Counted from the stretch's first letter, positions 44,724 through 56,506 are shown. The stretch: DNA of 64,000 nt from Pyrenochaeta sp. MPI-SDFR-AT-0127 (GCA_020747015.1 JAGTJM010000003.1:1178001-1242000); one strand, 5' to 3'. The notes: generated by a model from the letters alone, not told the origin. Numbers and translations: made by a program.

Positions 44724-44977
44724 ATGATCATGTCCACTCGGATCCCTAAAATCACGAAGGCAATTCGCTACAATAAGATTGAGGATTTTGCACTTGTTAA
44801 CATGCCTATTCCCACTCCGAAACCCGGTGAAGTTTTCGTCAAAGGTGAAATATTATGTTATGTCTTGTTTACTGCGACATTTAACTGACTACTCTAGTGA
44901 GATCATGTGAAATTTTCGGTACCGACTTGCACATCCATGACGGAGACTTCGAATCTAGCATGCTGGATGGAAAGTAA
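44724..44977 (+). pseudogene. Truncated zinc-type alcohol dehydrogenase (MDR family), N-terminal 66 codons
   Basis: Exons 44724-44844 and 44898-44977 join in frame. The product begins with the usual MDR start (KAIRYNKIEDFALVNMPIP, PKPGEVFVKV) and reaches the catalytic-site block SCEIFGTDLHIHDGDF, then stops after SSMLDGK. Family members read CGICGTD here, and the second Cys binds the catalytic zinc; here it is Phe. The rest of the enzyme, including the Rossmann domain, is absent downstream. It is therefore a relic with an intact promoter and first intron. Confidence 0.75.
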
Positions 44978-45465
44978 CAGATGCGGGGAAAGGGATAGAG
45001 GTTAGAAAGGTTAATATACCTACTTCGCGATTGCATACGGGCGTCGGGGAAGTCCACCAAGAATGGCTCAAGGCCAAGAGCGTAGATAATAGTCTCTGGG
45101 ACTTGTGAAACAAACCACGACTTCGCTAGATCTATTGAGAGGATTTATCAGTATGCTTGTGTAGTCTCTCATACTATAAGATTGTATCTACACAAACACC
45201 ACTAATTTGAAACCGACTCCACTCTATAGCGGCCCCTTATATCCTGTTCTTGTCTTCAGGATATGATTTAATATCTTCTAATCTAAGTACCTGAAACTTT
45301 GGTTAAAAATCTCCCTGCGGCATTAGAAGATGTTGCTAGTGTTGATGTATCAAAATCTCTACCTCATTGTCGCGGCTCCAAGATGTAAGCATGTCAGCTT
45401 AAGAACGTGGAGCATATTCTATGTGATAGCAACTTCATTGACCTCAATACTTCGTATCTGAAAAG
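44978..45465. other. Unresolved segment with coding-like minus-strand stretch
   Basis: On the minus strand, 45143-45030 reads as a plausible exon after an AATAG acceptor (SWFVSQVPETIIYALGLEPF, then LVDFPDARM). I do not recognise the family and cannot extend it upstream. Confidence 0.35.
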
Positions 45466-47247
45466 TCATTCATTGGACAGTCTTGTCTTCCGCCATTGCG
45501 GTCCCAGCTTCAGCAACACGAGCAGCGCGGAACTAGAAAAGAACAGCACTAGGCCAACAAACGTGAAACACCATCCACGACCCATGCCATCGACCATAAG
45601 AATGATCAAGTAATTAGCTACTGCTCCAGTCCAGCATCTAACCAGATTATTCGCCGCCGTAGCAGTTGCCGGGTTCTGGGGATCTGTGAGGTGAATACTT
45701 GCATCAGTGCTATTCTTTTGAAGGTGGCTAATATGAGAGATGAGATTTGACCTACGATAATCCACAATGACAACATTCATGACTTGGAATGCCCCTGTCA
45801 CACTCAGCCCAATCACAAATTGCAATACCAGTGCCGCCGCCAACGGCCCATTGACCTCCAACACCCACCCGTAGCATAGAAGTGCCAGAGCACCCATGAC
45901 AGCCATTGGTAGAGCAATGGTCATTCTAGCTTTCTCGATCGGAAAAGTAGCCATGCTCTGAGTCCGTTTTCTTTCAACACTGATACCAACTGCCAATGCT
46001 ACACGCTGAAAATTCCAATCAAGTAGCAGCCCGGTAAGGAGGGGCGCAAGGAAACTTGCAGTCCCGAAAGGGATGTAGCATAAGCCGATTCTCAAAACAT
46101 CAAGATTATAAATCTGGCCGAAGAGGTAGGGCGTGCTGGCTGTGATCGTATTGAAAGCCGTGTAGACAATAGCGTTGTACGCGAGGATCAGAGCAACATC
46201 TTTATGAGCCATTATTTTCAGGGCATTAAGAGGGTTAGGTAGTGTATTGAAGGTGTTCGACTTGTTCGTGGCTCCCGGAATGCTCCTTTGGGTAATAGTT
46301 GTGGCAACCCGGTTATGCTTGAACAGACTGGTCAAAGAAGTGTATAGAGGTTGATTCCATCCTTTGCACCGTTAGTAATATATTGGTTGTGCAGTCTTTT
46401 CCGTTTCTGTGGACCAGGAGAAAGGAAGCGCAAACATACTCTGCGCCTTGATACTCCCATTTCCCACGATATTCCTTCCTGTTTCTGGAAACCACAGCAC
46501 GAGCGGAACCATGTACACGCCAACCAAAACCGCCAGAAACCAGAAAATACTCCTCCATCCCAGAAATTGCGATAGAACTCCTCCGATAACCGGCCCTATG
46601 GCTGTACCCATCGCAGTCCCCGATGTTACAAGGCCCATGTACTTTCCCCTCTCTGCAGTTGTAGACACATCCGCAGCGACGCTCACTGAAATGGCGACTG
46701 TGCTACTAGTCCCCGCACTTTGTATGCAGCGCAAGACCATTAGTGCTGCGAAAGAATTCTGCAGGGCCAGACCAACGCATGCGGCAATATAAACAATGAA
46801 TCCGACAATGAAGACTGGTCGGCGGCCAACAGAGTCGGCAAAGTTTCCCAAAACCGCGGGCGCAAGACCTTGAAAGATCATATATGTCGTCACCGTTAAG
46901 TTAATGCTTGCATTGGAAACTCTTAGGTCGCTAGCTAGAAGATTGAGCGCAGGAAAGTATGCTGTGGCGGAGAGAGGCGACATTAGGCCCGCGAAGGCGG
47001 CGATGAAAATTATGAAACTGATTTGACGAGAGTTGAAGATGGTGTACGCCTGATCGGTCGATAGAGGCAAAAGGGCTGGAGCTGGTGCTGGAAAGTGATT
47101 TTCCATCATTTCTATGTCCTCTCCTGGGTTCTTATTTTGCTTAGATGTCGGCAATTCCGCAACAGTTGAACTGGTGCGACCGCTCTCAAATAACGTAGCC
47201 GGAGCCTCAACATTGGGACTTGAGGTACCTGAAACATATTTGTCCAT
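45466..47247 (-). CDS. MFS transporter, DHA1 type, 3 exons, 543 aa
   Basis: Exons are 47247-46440, 46361-45756 and 45683-45466. The first intron has a perfect TACTAAC branch motif close to its acceptor; splicing there gives KAQRWNQPLYTSLTS, matching the loop of DHA1 permeases. The second intron (72 nt) is in frame and stop-free but splicing restores DYHPQNPATATAANNLVRC, the family block. Other signatures are NFADSVGRRPVF, SAGTSSTVAIS, SGTAMGTAIGPVIGG and WFPETGRNIVGNGSI. It should export toxic or secreted small molecules. It sits between a cyclase/dehydrogenase remnant and an amidotransferase, so exporting that pathway's product is a reasonable inference. Confidence 0.87.
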
Positions 47248-47370
47248 TCTAGCGATCTTACGCCATAGGCAGAAACTTAATAAAACTTCTAACAAGGACA
47301 GATCGCGAATTCAGGGTATTTCCAAGTCTAAGATTGTCGTTGGTGAAGGCAGCAGACTAACAATGTGCTG

Positions 47371-47378
47371 TATTTATA
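47371..47378 (-). promoter_or_regulatory. TATA-like box (TATAAATA) of MFS gene
   Basis: On the minus strand TATAAATA lies about 125 bp upstream of the ATG at 47247. Confidence 0.5.
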
Positions 47379-48923
47379 TGAGATGTTTTTAAGACGAAGT
47401 GCACAACCTTTAAACAATATTTACGTTTCTCTTGATTAGTTAGCAAAGAATGAGGCCGAGCGGGCGGTAGTCATATTTGGTCACACGAAGGAGCTGGTAA
47501 TTCTCACATTAACGCTTTTGGCGGGGTGGGCTTAAGTCGACTCGAGACGGTGCCTAATAGACCAGTAAAAATTTTCAGCTCGCCAAAGACAAGCTTCGCA
47601 GATCCACTGTAGGTAACCTTTGAATTGAAGCGGAGTAATAGTTCCCGAGCTTGGCAGCATGCCAAGCAGTGACCCATAAAACAGGATGCTGGATTCTACT
47701 GTGAAATGCTTGTACCGAGGCTGGCCACGAGGATCTTCGGTTTGCATTCACCAAATCCAAGATCAAATTCCTACTAATTCCACGCTAATTGTCCGTGAAC
47801 GGCTTTTGTGCCACAGCGGCAACAATAGGCAAACTGTCCCCAACCAATGGATTCTGGTCGAATCTAGTGGCCGAAGATTATCCGGAATTGGCATGTATTA
47901 TGTAAATCTTGACTTCGCCGCGCAATGCTTTTATCCAGACCCTTGCATATGGACACTGCGGACCCATCTGCGCACGTCTCCCGCGCGGGAACAACCCGCG
48001 CCCCCGAGCACAGTGCATGAACATGAACTCGCTCTGGAGCAGTCCGGCCCTCAGTTTTTGCGGCGTAGCTGCTAGATCCATAGTGTCTTATCAGAAGAGC
48101 TTCATTCATCATTTGAGTGTCTTTTGGCGTCATATACCTTGCAGCCTCCTTCCAACATGAACTGAAGGCGTGGGGTAATAAGCTGGGGTAATATTGAACA
48201 GTGACAGCATTCTGAACGCAGCTGTGGGAAACTGAAAAGGCTAACATTCGGATCCCAACTTTTCCAAGTCACAGGGCTGGTAGAAGTGATACCACTGGAC
48301 GAAATTCATATAGGCTGTTGTTTTCGTACTTTATGATAGTTTCAAGTTCTGAAGCAAATTAAATTAGATGACAACAGGTATTGCGCCAGAGAGACAGAAT
48401 GAGGGTGGAGCAGCTCTTCGGACACGACCCCCATCCTACCTCAACGGAGAAACTCTTACCCAATAACCGAAAAAGGTGTGGTTGCATGCCATAATAGAAA
48501 TCATTTGGACCGGCATGGTGACCTGCTTAACGATGGTGCTGATGAGTACGCCACTCATTTTTACGGCATGTTCTTTCACTCCACGACAATGACAAACTTC
48601 TGCAAAGGTCACTGACTTTGCATTCCGAAGCAGAAGACTTATCCACACTTATTGTTCATTCTATAGAGATCAATTGGATCCAGATCAATTGAGTAACAAC
48701 ACGAACAGAATTGCTCAAACAAGTGTAGCAAGGTGAGCGGGTCCCACTGCTCAACCATCCATCCACCATCCACATCTCTCTCCACTTATAGAGTTTGGCG
48801 ATTGCCAGTTGCATCAAATCTGCAGCCACATTGTAGAATCTCGGGGTAGTGTAAGGAATTTCGGAAGAAATATGTGGTATAATGCAAGGCTATGGAAACC
48901 AGGAGTCGCTTGCCGCCCTCAAC
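47379..48923. other. Intergenic region, about 1.5 kb
   Basis: Between divergent MFS and amidotransferase genes. No gene, repeat or transposon part recognised. ORFs on both strands in 47.5-48.3 kb mirror each other and look like composition effects. Confidence 0.5.
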
Positions 48924-48931
48924 TATAAAAG
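48924..48931 (+). promoter_or_regulatory. TATA box (TATAAAAG) of asparagine-synthetase-like gene
   Basis: TATAAAAG lies 114 bp upstream of the true start ATG at 49045; the region between is C/A/T-rich like a fungal 5' leader. Confidence 0.6.
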
Positions 48932-49044
48932 GGATCTCACATACCCTACCGTGGAAACAAAACATCTACACTTCTCAATTCTTCTCAGCCTGGAATCCTC
49001 TACACTTTATCAATCGTGCTCTGCCGCAATCCGTTACGATCAGC

Positions 49045-51646
49045 ATGTGTGGCATTTCTGTAGTGGTCGCCTTGGGCCAGAACAAGATTCTGCAGCAAAA
49101 TGAAGTGCCAAAATTCGCGGAAATGAGTACCGTATCAATTATGAGTAATGGTACTTTTTCAAATGGGGTTCCTACTTATGGATTCTCAGACAACGATATC
49201 AAAGGCACCGTCAACAAAATTAGTCCAGGTAGCAGGCTCTTGACCAACGGCGCAGTAACATCCATTCATAATAATATATTCATGAAAAGATCAACCAGAG
49301 CTTGGACAACATTGCTCATCGTGGGCCAGATTCTCGAGGCCACTGGCTCAGCCGCGATGGTCGTGTTCGTAAGTTTAGCATACGAAGCAAAACATACACC
49401 GCATCATCATCTGCGTACGTAGTGACACTAATATTGGGGCTAGTTTTCGGCCATGTCCGCCTCTCGATAAATGATCTTAGTCCGTCTGGTGCTCAGCCAT
49501 TTCATGATATTCAAGGATATATTCATGCTGTCGTCAACGGCGAGCTGTACGATTCTGATCGCATCCGCGAGCAGCTCCTTGACAATGGCTACCAGTTCCA
49601 AGGTCACAGCGATTGCGAAATAGTCGTTGCTTTGTACCAGCAATTTGGGACATCTTTCCTACAGCATCTTCGAGGAGAGTTTGCGCTCTGCTTATATGAT
49701 TCTCAGACAAATCTATTCATTGCATCTAGGGATCGCTACGGGATCAAGCCTCTATTTTGGACTGTATTTGAGGGCCAGCTGCTTGTTGCATCAGAGGCGA
49801 AGGCTTTCTTACCATTTGGATGGAGAGCGAGATGGGATGTAAAAGCTCTGATGGATGACGGGTGGAGGCATGATCAAAGAACACCTTTTGAAGGGCTCAG
49901 TAAGGTATTTGGGAAATCAAGACGAACTACCCTCACTTGTACGATAGTTACTAATCTATGAAGGTACGGCCTGGGCACTATCTGACCTGTAACGCATTTG
50001 GGTCCATAGAAACACGCCAATATTGGGATCTCGAGTTTCCAAACAAAGTATATGAAAAGCTTCAATGGCGCAAATCATGAACAAAACTAATGAAGACAGA
50101 CGACCGTTGATCCTCGCTCTGAGCAGGAACTCATCGAAGGAGTACGTGGACGCTTACTAGACGCGGTCCGATTGCGACTGCGTGCAGACGTACCAGTAGG
50201 CGTTTATTTAAGTGGCGGTGTCGACTCTTCAGCTATTGCCGGGATAATGCAGCACTTATTGAAAGAGGAGATTGGAACGGAAGACTCCAAAGAGAAGCTT
50301 GCCCACATGACATGCTTCACCATTGCATTCGACCAAGACAGTGGAATGGATGAATCAGGTCAGCAGAAAACACTTTACCATATGATTTCATTGAGAGTTC
50401 AACTAACGTTAGATCTATAGATATTGCTGAAAGAACTGCAGCTTACTTGGGCCTTCCTCTTGTAAAAATGCACATGGATGAGGCCGAAATTGCGAAACGC
50501 TTTGAGGACGCTGTTTGGCACAGTGAGCATCAGAATTATGATCTTAACTTTGTCGGCAAGTTTGCGCTATCTGAGGCACCGAAAAAAATGGGATACAAGG
50601 TAAATTTTGTATGGTCCAGAGAAATTCAAGATGTTTTTTAATTATACGAGTAGGTTGTCTTGACTGGTGAAGGAGCAGATGAGGTATGTGTCTTCTCCGT
50701 GAATCTCACTTTAGTTGTAGACTTCTACCTGGCAGAGCAGCATAATACTAATAGTTTCTAGGTCTTTGCAGGCTACCCTTCCTTTCTCCCTGACTATCTC
50801 CGCGAACCAGATCACTCGCTACCTGGCGCCCTTCTCACTGATGCCGTACGAGAGAAAGCCCTCCATGCAGCCGAACGCACAGCACGCGATTTTTACAAGC
50901 ATCGTGCTCTAACCCCCATTGACTGGTCCCTATCTCCTGCCCGTCGCCAACTCAATTCTATCATCAGTCCGGCGTCCCTCTACGGCTATACCTTTCCGTA
51001 TTTTTCCCCATGGACATCTGATTCTTACGGGTCCTCAGACACCCAAACTATAATCGCCAACAATGCCGACGTACGAGTACAACAGCTAATACAACAAACA
51101 TGGCATCCGCTCAATTCAGCCCTGTACATCTGGGCAAAAGGCAATTTGGCTAACGTGCTGCTCTCATGTCTGGGAGATAGGGCTGAGATGGGCCATAGCA
51201 TTGAAGGTCGTCTACCCTTCCTCGACCATGAACTAACAGAATATGTCAATGGTGTTCCACCCAGTTTGAAGCTCCGGTACGACAAACAATCTGGAAGCTT
51301 TACCGAGAAGTGGCTGCTCCGTGAGGCTGTAAAGCCGTTTATTCCGCACGAGGTGTATACTCGTAAGAAACACGGCTATGCTGCGCCCGCGCAATGGCCT
51401 AGAGATGGCCCTCTGCACAAGCTTTTCAAGAACCTGATTACGTACGAGAATATTGAGGCTCTTGGATTTTTTGATTGGAACAGTGTGAATGGATTGCTGG
51501 AAGCAGCATTCGAAAAGGGGGACACTAGGGCATTGAGGTGTGCAAATGTGCTTGCGCAATGGGTCGTGCTTGGTAAACGATTTAGCGTGGAGAAGGCCAC
51601 TCCCTATCATGACGACGTAATAGGTATTCAGTCAAGCCCGCCATAG
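49045..51646 (+). CDS. Asparagine-synthetase-like glutamine amidotransferase, 8 exons, about 690 aa
   Basis: The start is set by MCGIS: class II glutaminases need Cys2. Later exons are firm: 49290 (or 49299)-49368, 49444-49904, 49964-50047, 50100-50358, 50421-50599, 50654-50683 (30 nt) and 50762-51646. The first donor is ambiguous (after 49131 or near 49254). Glutaminase blocks are HRGPDSRGHW, RLSINDLSPSG, VVNGELYD, GHSDCEIV and SRDRYGIKPLF. The synthetase domain has the ATP pyrophosphatase loop YLSGGVDSSAIAG, VVLTGEGADEVFAGYP and LGDRAEMGHSIEGRLPFLDH. It hydrolyses glutamine and transfers ammonia to an AMP-activated carboxylate. Its divergence from housekeeping Asn synthetase and its location suggest a specialised amide-forming role. 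All key residues appear intact. Confidence 0.88.
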
Positions 51647-52225
51647 TGCTAAAAGAGAACAATGTACTAGAGACTTCAGGTATCCTAAGCCTACCTATAT
51701 GTGAGTTCTATATTATAGGTGCTTAAAAGAGGTGTATTGTGAAGATAATATTAAACTCCTTGACATAAGGAGCTTAAAGGCCTCATAACCTCGTGCAAAG
51801 ATTGAAATAACTAGGCCATTGTAGACCGGTTCTGTCCGATTTTCTCTGTGGTTAGGTAGCATATAATTTAACCCTGTGCACCGCCATACTATAAATAGCG
51901 TTCCCGCTTAGCAGACGGCTACATCCGCCGTAATTTACTGTTGCTTAGCCTCGCTCTGAATGTACTACTCAGCTCTCACCCTACCTGTTGCTCACGAATC
52001 ATAATAAGGTTTGTCCCTCGCCTAATAGTCCGCTTGGAGGAGTAGGGAAGGCTTAGCCTGAGCCAGATTATTACAGCAGAATCGTTCGAGTGCGGCGCAC
52101 ACTGACGTGGCATTGTCACATTGTTCATGCGACATTAGATCTACGCATAGGAACGGGACCTGATTCGGCATTTACCTAGATCCCCTTTAGACAATTTTCC
52201 TTCGTAATAGATCGGTGCAGGATTC
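51647..52225. other. AT-rich intergenic region
   Basis: About 580 bp, rich in TA and AT steps with no open frame. It may be an old degraded transposon fragment, but no terminal repeats are visible. Confidence 0.45.
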
Positions 52226-52570
52226 AGCGGTACTTCCTAGCCATATGGCAGCTTTTCACCAAGTCTTTCGTCTGACGTATGAGCTGCGCGCTCAAACATG
52301 GAAGATGACAGTCGACCGTCGCACGGTGGATGTCGAAGTCCGGCATCAAGGCCACGGTTACCAACGCGGAACATTCTTCACTTCGTCTATGAAAGTGCCG
52401 CCAATTCTCCAAGTCTGCCAAGAAGGCCGGAACTGTGGACGCTACGAAAAGGCTTTCTCCAAGATAGCTACTCCGGGCAAGGGATTACGGTAAGCGGTCA
52501 GCGCAAGGGAGACAAACTTTCAAATTGACAGTATCGATATTGGAACATCGGTTTTCCAGGATTTCGACCC
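52226..52570 (+). pseudogene. 2EXR-type gene fragment
   Basis: The frame around 52240-52493 reads FHQVFRLTYELRAQTWKM, then a VEVRH block and PPILQVCQEGRNCGRYEKAF. This matches the L..ELR..IW and the LLHVC.ESR..A...Y..AF blocks of 2EXR proteins. No continuation follows the stop near 52493, although a possible splice site lies there. It looks like a truncated or decayed copy. Confidence 0.5.
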
Positions 52571-54817
52571 AGTACTTCCCCTCATTCATTGACTGAGATT
52601 TGATGGTGAAATGAGCTCGGATTTCTTCTACTATTGGGAACTCCGGAAGCTTCGTGGTTTTATAAAGGTGAAGGAGATCTACATTATTTGAGCAGATGAA
52701 CTGTGTTCATGGGCTAGAGCTTTAGAGAAGCATTACTGGCCGTGCGGTGGGGAAACTGTAGTCTTCATAGATTCAGAAGACGGTGAATGAGGCTTCCGAG
52801 GTCCGGAAGGGATTGATAGGATTGCTAAGATACAAGAGCAAGAGATGCAAGAGCGGGTGATGTATAAGCAACAAATGCGTCCTAAACATACTACTTACTA
52901 AATCTCCTAATGGAATGTGTACTGAAATATTACAAGGGTAGTTATATTTCCGTCAAACTACCACACTGTGGCCTGCTGTTTCTACATCTTAGTCTGTAGA
53001 GCGGTCTCCAAGTGTTGGATTAAGTGTTCAATATTCAAACACTATTCTCAGAAACATAGAGTAGCGCGGAGATTTATATAAATCGTGGAATGGCGAGGAA
53101 GGAAGCCAGTTTCAAATAGATAGCGGCAAGCATGAGTTTGAAGCACTTGAGGTTCGGTGATGGCGTCGGTGTCAAATTTGAAATATCACTAAAACATGAC
53201 ATCTCCCACGATCCGAGATTTTAAGCTTTTCTTATGAGCATTATATCGGATTGCAGTAACAGTGTGCAATTTACCGCACTTTGTACTTCGGAGTCAGCGC
53301 TGGCACATTTCTTCCGTCATATCCCTCGCAGCTGGGTTCATGGCAAGATCAATTCTCCAAAAATATCTCTCGATCGCAATTCGCTTGCTGAAGAGGCCTA
53401 GACTTCAGGTACTTAATGGCCTGTAATCATGAAGTTGAGTGGTAATTGCAATCAGCATCGAGAAACGACGGAGAAGGCCGCGGGACAGGCCCTTATGTGC
53501 GCCGCACGTGCGGGTATCGATCGGCACAGAAAGCTACCCCTGTGCACTCGGTCCGAACACATGCGGCCGATGTGACATGCTCCAAACGAACGATTGCCGC
53601 ACCGAGACAGCACCGAGATGTATCGTGGAAAATAACCCCGACAAGCTCTAATAGGATTATATCCCCGTTGCTGTGAAGTAAGAGTGTGCGGTGCGGGGCC
53701 GCGTTCATAGCGCGCTGGGGTCTCCAGCGGCACTCGCCAGAGCGGTTGGGGCTCAAAGCTTGGTCGGTGTGGCCCGCACCACTCACGAGGGAGGCACTTT
53801 TGCTCTATAATCTACCATGATGGCACCTGCGTTAAATTTGCGCGTCGTCTATATCCAGCCCCTCAGAAGGAAGAGTTCATGGCTTTGACACATTTTCACA
53901 TGACAGGGGAACGGGAGGTTGCCGTGCCAGGGTGTCTTGCAAGGTGACATCCAACTTAGGGGTTAGACTGTACCGCCTTGCCTGCTTGGAAAACCACGCT
54001 TTTACCACATCACTGCCCCATCATACTTGGGCTTGTGAAGTGCGGGGAGATCTCTTGTTTCATTTTCACTACATATCCGATCTCACAATCACCAGCTCCG
54101 CACAGATTCTCATGATTGATTAATGCGGTGCGTGACATCGGTGATATTGCTGTTAGGGTTTGCGATAGCCCTCACAGGCGTGCGAGTGTTGAACTGTTGT
54201 AGTAAACCTTACAGATCCAACTGCACCCACTACCAGTACCTATAGTTATCTTGACAACCCTGCCAGTCGATATCACGCCAACTACGCGTCACGGGAGCAT
54301 ATGCGGCTAAATCCCACCAACAACTTCTTGTTGTTTGCTGTCCCTCCGGCGATCGACGGCGCCAACCGCTGTTGTGCATTAGTGCTAGTCGTGCTGTCCC
54401 CTTAACGGCCGCAAATCCAACTAGCCCTTGCCTCGGCATCTGGAAGACGTACGAGATGTGCAACAAACAAGCTAACGCGATGAGGACATACTCCTTCCAC
54501 ATGGACATATCTCGGTCACGCCGAGTGAATGACGTCGAGGGTACCGCTGCATCAATGCAGTGCATCAATGCAGGATTTTCTATCTTGCTCTTTTGTACCA
54601 GGTTCATGTGCGGCGCTGATCACAAGCCGGCACATTGTAGGGAACACCTGAAGTAGGATGGGTGGAGAAGATAAAAGACACTGGGGCCCCAATCCCCTTC
54701 CCCCCACATTTCTCCAGTCTTTTGATCGCCAGCGGCATCTCACCAAGCGATTGAGTAAGGTGGCCAATCACTTTTTTGGACACGTTCAACAGCTTCAGTC
54801 GCTTTTAGCGAATCAAG
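52571..54817. other. Long gene-free region, about 2.2 kb
   Basis: No recognisable gene. 53.45-53.80 kb is markedly more G+C-rich than its surroundings, with open frames on both strands and several GCGGGG/CTGGGG-like words, and could be a promoter-proximal or old coding island. The stretch just before 54818 is the transporter's promoter. Confidence 0.45.
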
Positions 54818-56506
54818 ATGGCAGACATCTCTGCGACAACAGTCACAAAGCATCCCCGCTTCATGGGGATGCGAGGGAGACCGCTAGATTTGACAGTCTC
54901 TGTCATCGCGACTACCGGATTCCTCCTCTTCGGATATGACCGTGAGTCGAAACTCCTGAGCGAAATCTGGGAATCAGTGTACTAAAATCTGTGGCAAGAG
55001 GGTGTCATGTCTGGGATTATCTCTGCGGATCCATTCATGCATTACTTCCCCGAGACCCTACACAATTCGACTTGGCAGGGCTTTGTAACTGCAATCTACG
55101 AAATCGGCTGTTTATTTGGCGCCATAGCAATGCTCGTCTTCGGTGATGCTCTCGGACGCCGCAAAGGTATCATGATTGGTGCTGCTATCATGATATTGGG
55201 CGCAGTGATCCAAGTTAGCGCAATCAAAGGCTACAACGCTACCGCACAATTCATCATTGGTCGTGTTGTCACTGGAGTGGGCAACGGCATGAACACTGCT
55301 ACGATACCAACATACCAGGCTGAGTGTTCCAAGACTAAGAACCATGGCCTTCTCATTTGTATCGAGGGGGGTATCATTGCATTCGGGACACTAATCGCGT
55401 ATTGGATCGACTACGGGTGCTCATTTGGAGGTGATGACCTCACATGGCGCTTTCCCATCGCTTTTCAGTGTCTTTTTGCTTTTATCCTGCTCTTTGGCAT
55501 GACCTGGCTTCCAGAATCTCCGCGTTGGCTCTTGACCAAAGATCGGCACGAGGATGCAGCCAAGGTGATTGCAGCTCTTCGAGGACATGCAGTTGACGAT
55601 TCAGAGACTCGTTTCGAAGCCCATATCATTATGGACAGTATTCGCGCTTCAGGCCACAAAGGAGGAATTACACCTTTTAGTGCCTTGTTCACGAATGGCA
55701 AGACACAACACTTTCGACGAATGATGCTCGGCGCTTCATCACAACTGATGCAGCAGATTGGTGGCTGTAATGCCGTCATCTACTACTTTCCGCTGCTATT
55801 CGAGAACTCTATTGGCGCCTCTCATGACCTTTCTCTGCTACTTGGAGGCATCAATATGATTGTCTACTCCATATTTGCTACTACTTCTTGGTTTATCATT
55901 GAACGAACTGGTCGTCGCAAGCTGTTCCTCATTGGCACATTCGGACAAGGTCTTTCCATGGTTCTCGTGTTTGGCGCCCTCATTCCAGGCACACAGGCCG
56001 CTGCGAAAGGTGCTGCAGTAGGTCTGTTCACATATATCGCATTCTTCGCTGCGACCTGGCTTCCTCTTCCGTGGCTCTACCCTGCCGAAGTCAACCCTGT
56101 CAAAACACGCGGCAAAGCGAATGCCGTGTCGACGTGCACCAATTGGCTATTCAACTTCCTTGTCGTTATGATCACGCCCATCATGATTGATCATATCAAA
56201 TGGGGCACATACCTCTTCTTTGCGATTGTGAACGCGTGCTTCTTACCGTTCATCTACATCTATTACCCGGAAACCAAGCAGAGAAGTTTAGAAGAGATTG
56301 ATCTCATCTTTGCTAAGGGCCATCTCGAGAATATGAGCTATGTGAAGGCTGCAAAGGAGCTGCCGTTCTTAGACCCAGTTGGTATCGAGCAGATGCAGAG
56401 ACAATACAACTTCTTTGATGACGACGAATCGGATGGTATTAGGGATAAAGAAGCAGATGAAAAGAAAGATAATACTACGTTTACTGAGGCTGGACCACCT
56501 GCGTAG
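54818..56506 (+). CDS. MFS sugar porter, 2 exons, 543 aa
   Basis: Exon 1 is 54818-54941 and exon 2 is 54999-56506, giving LLFGYDQGVMSG across the junction, the hallmark of sugar porters. Further motifs are GDALGRRKGI, GVGNGMNTATIPTYQAE, WLPESPRWLL, QQIGGCNAVIYY, ERTGRRKLF, PAEVNPVKTRGKANA and the final YPETKQRSLEEID. About 12 membrane helices and an acidic C-terminal tail follow. It should import a hexose, pentose or related polyol. The relic at 41776-41985 belongs to the same family but is too short to be called a copy. Confidence 0.9.

Noticed and set aside
51647..52225. Possible small inverted-repeat element
   Set aside because: AT-rich and gene-free, but I could not find matching terminal repeats or target duplications.
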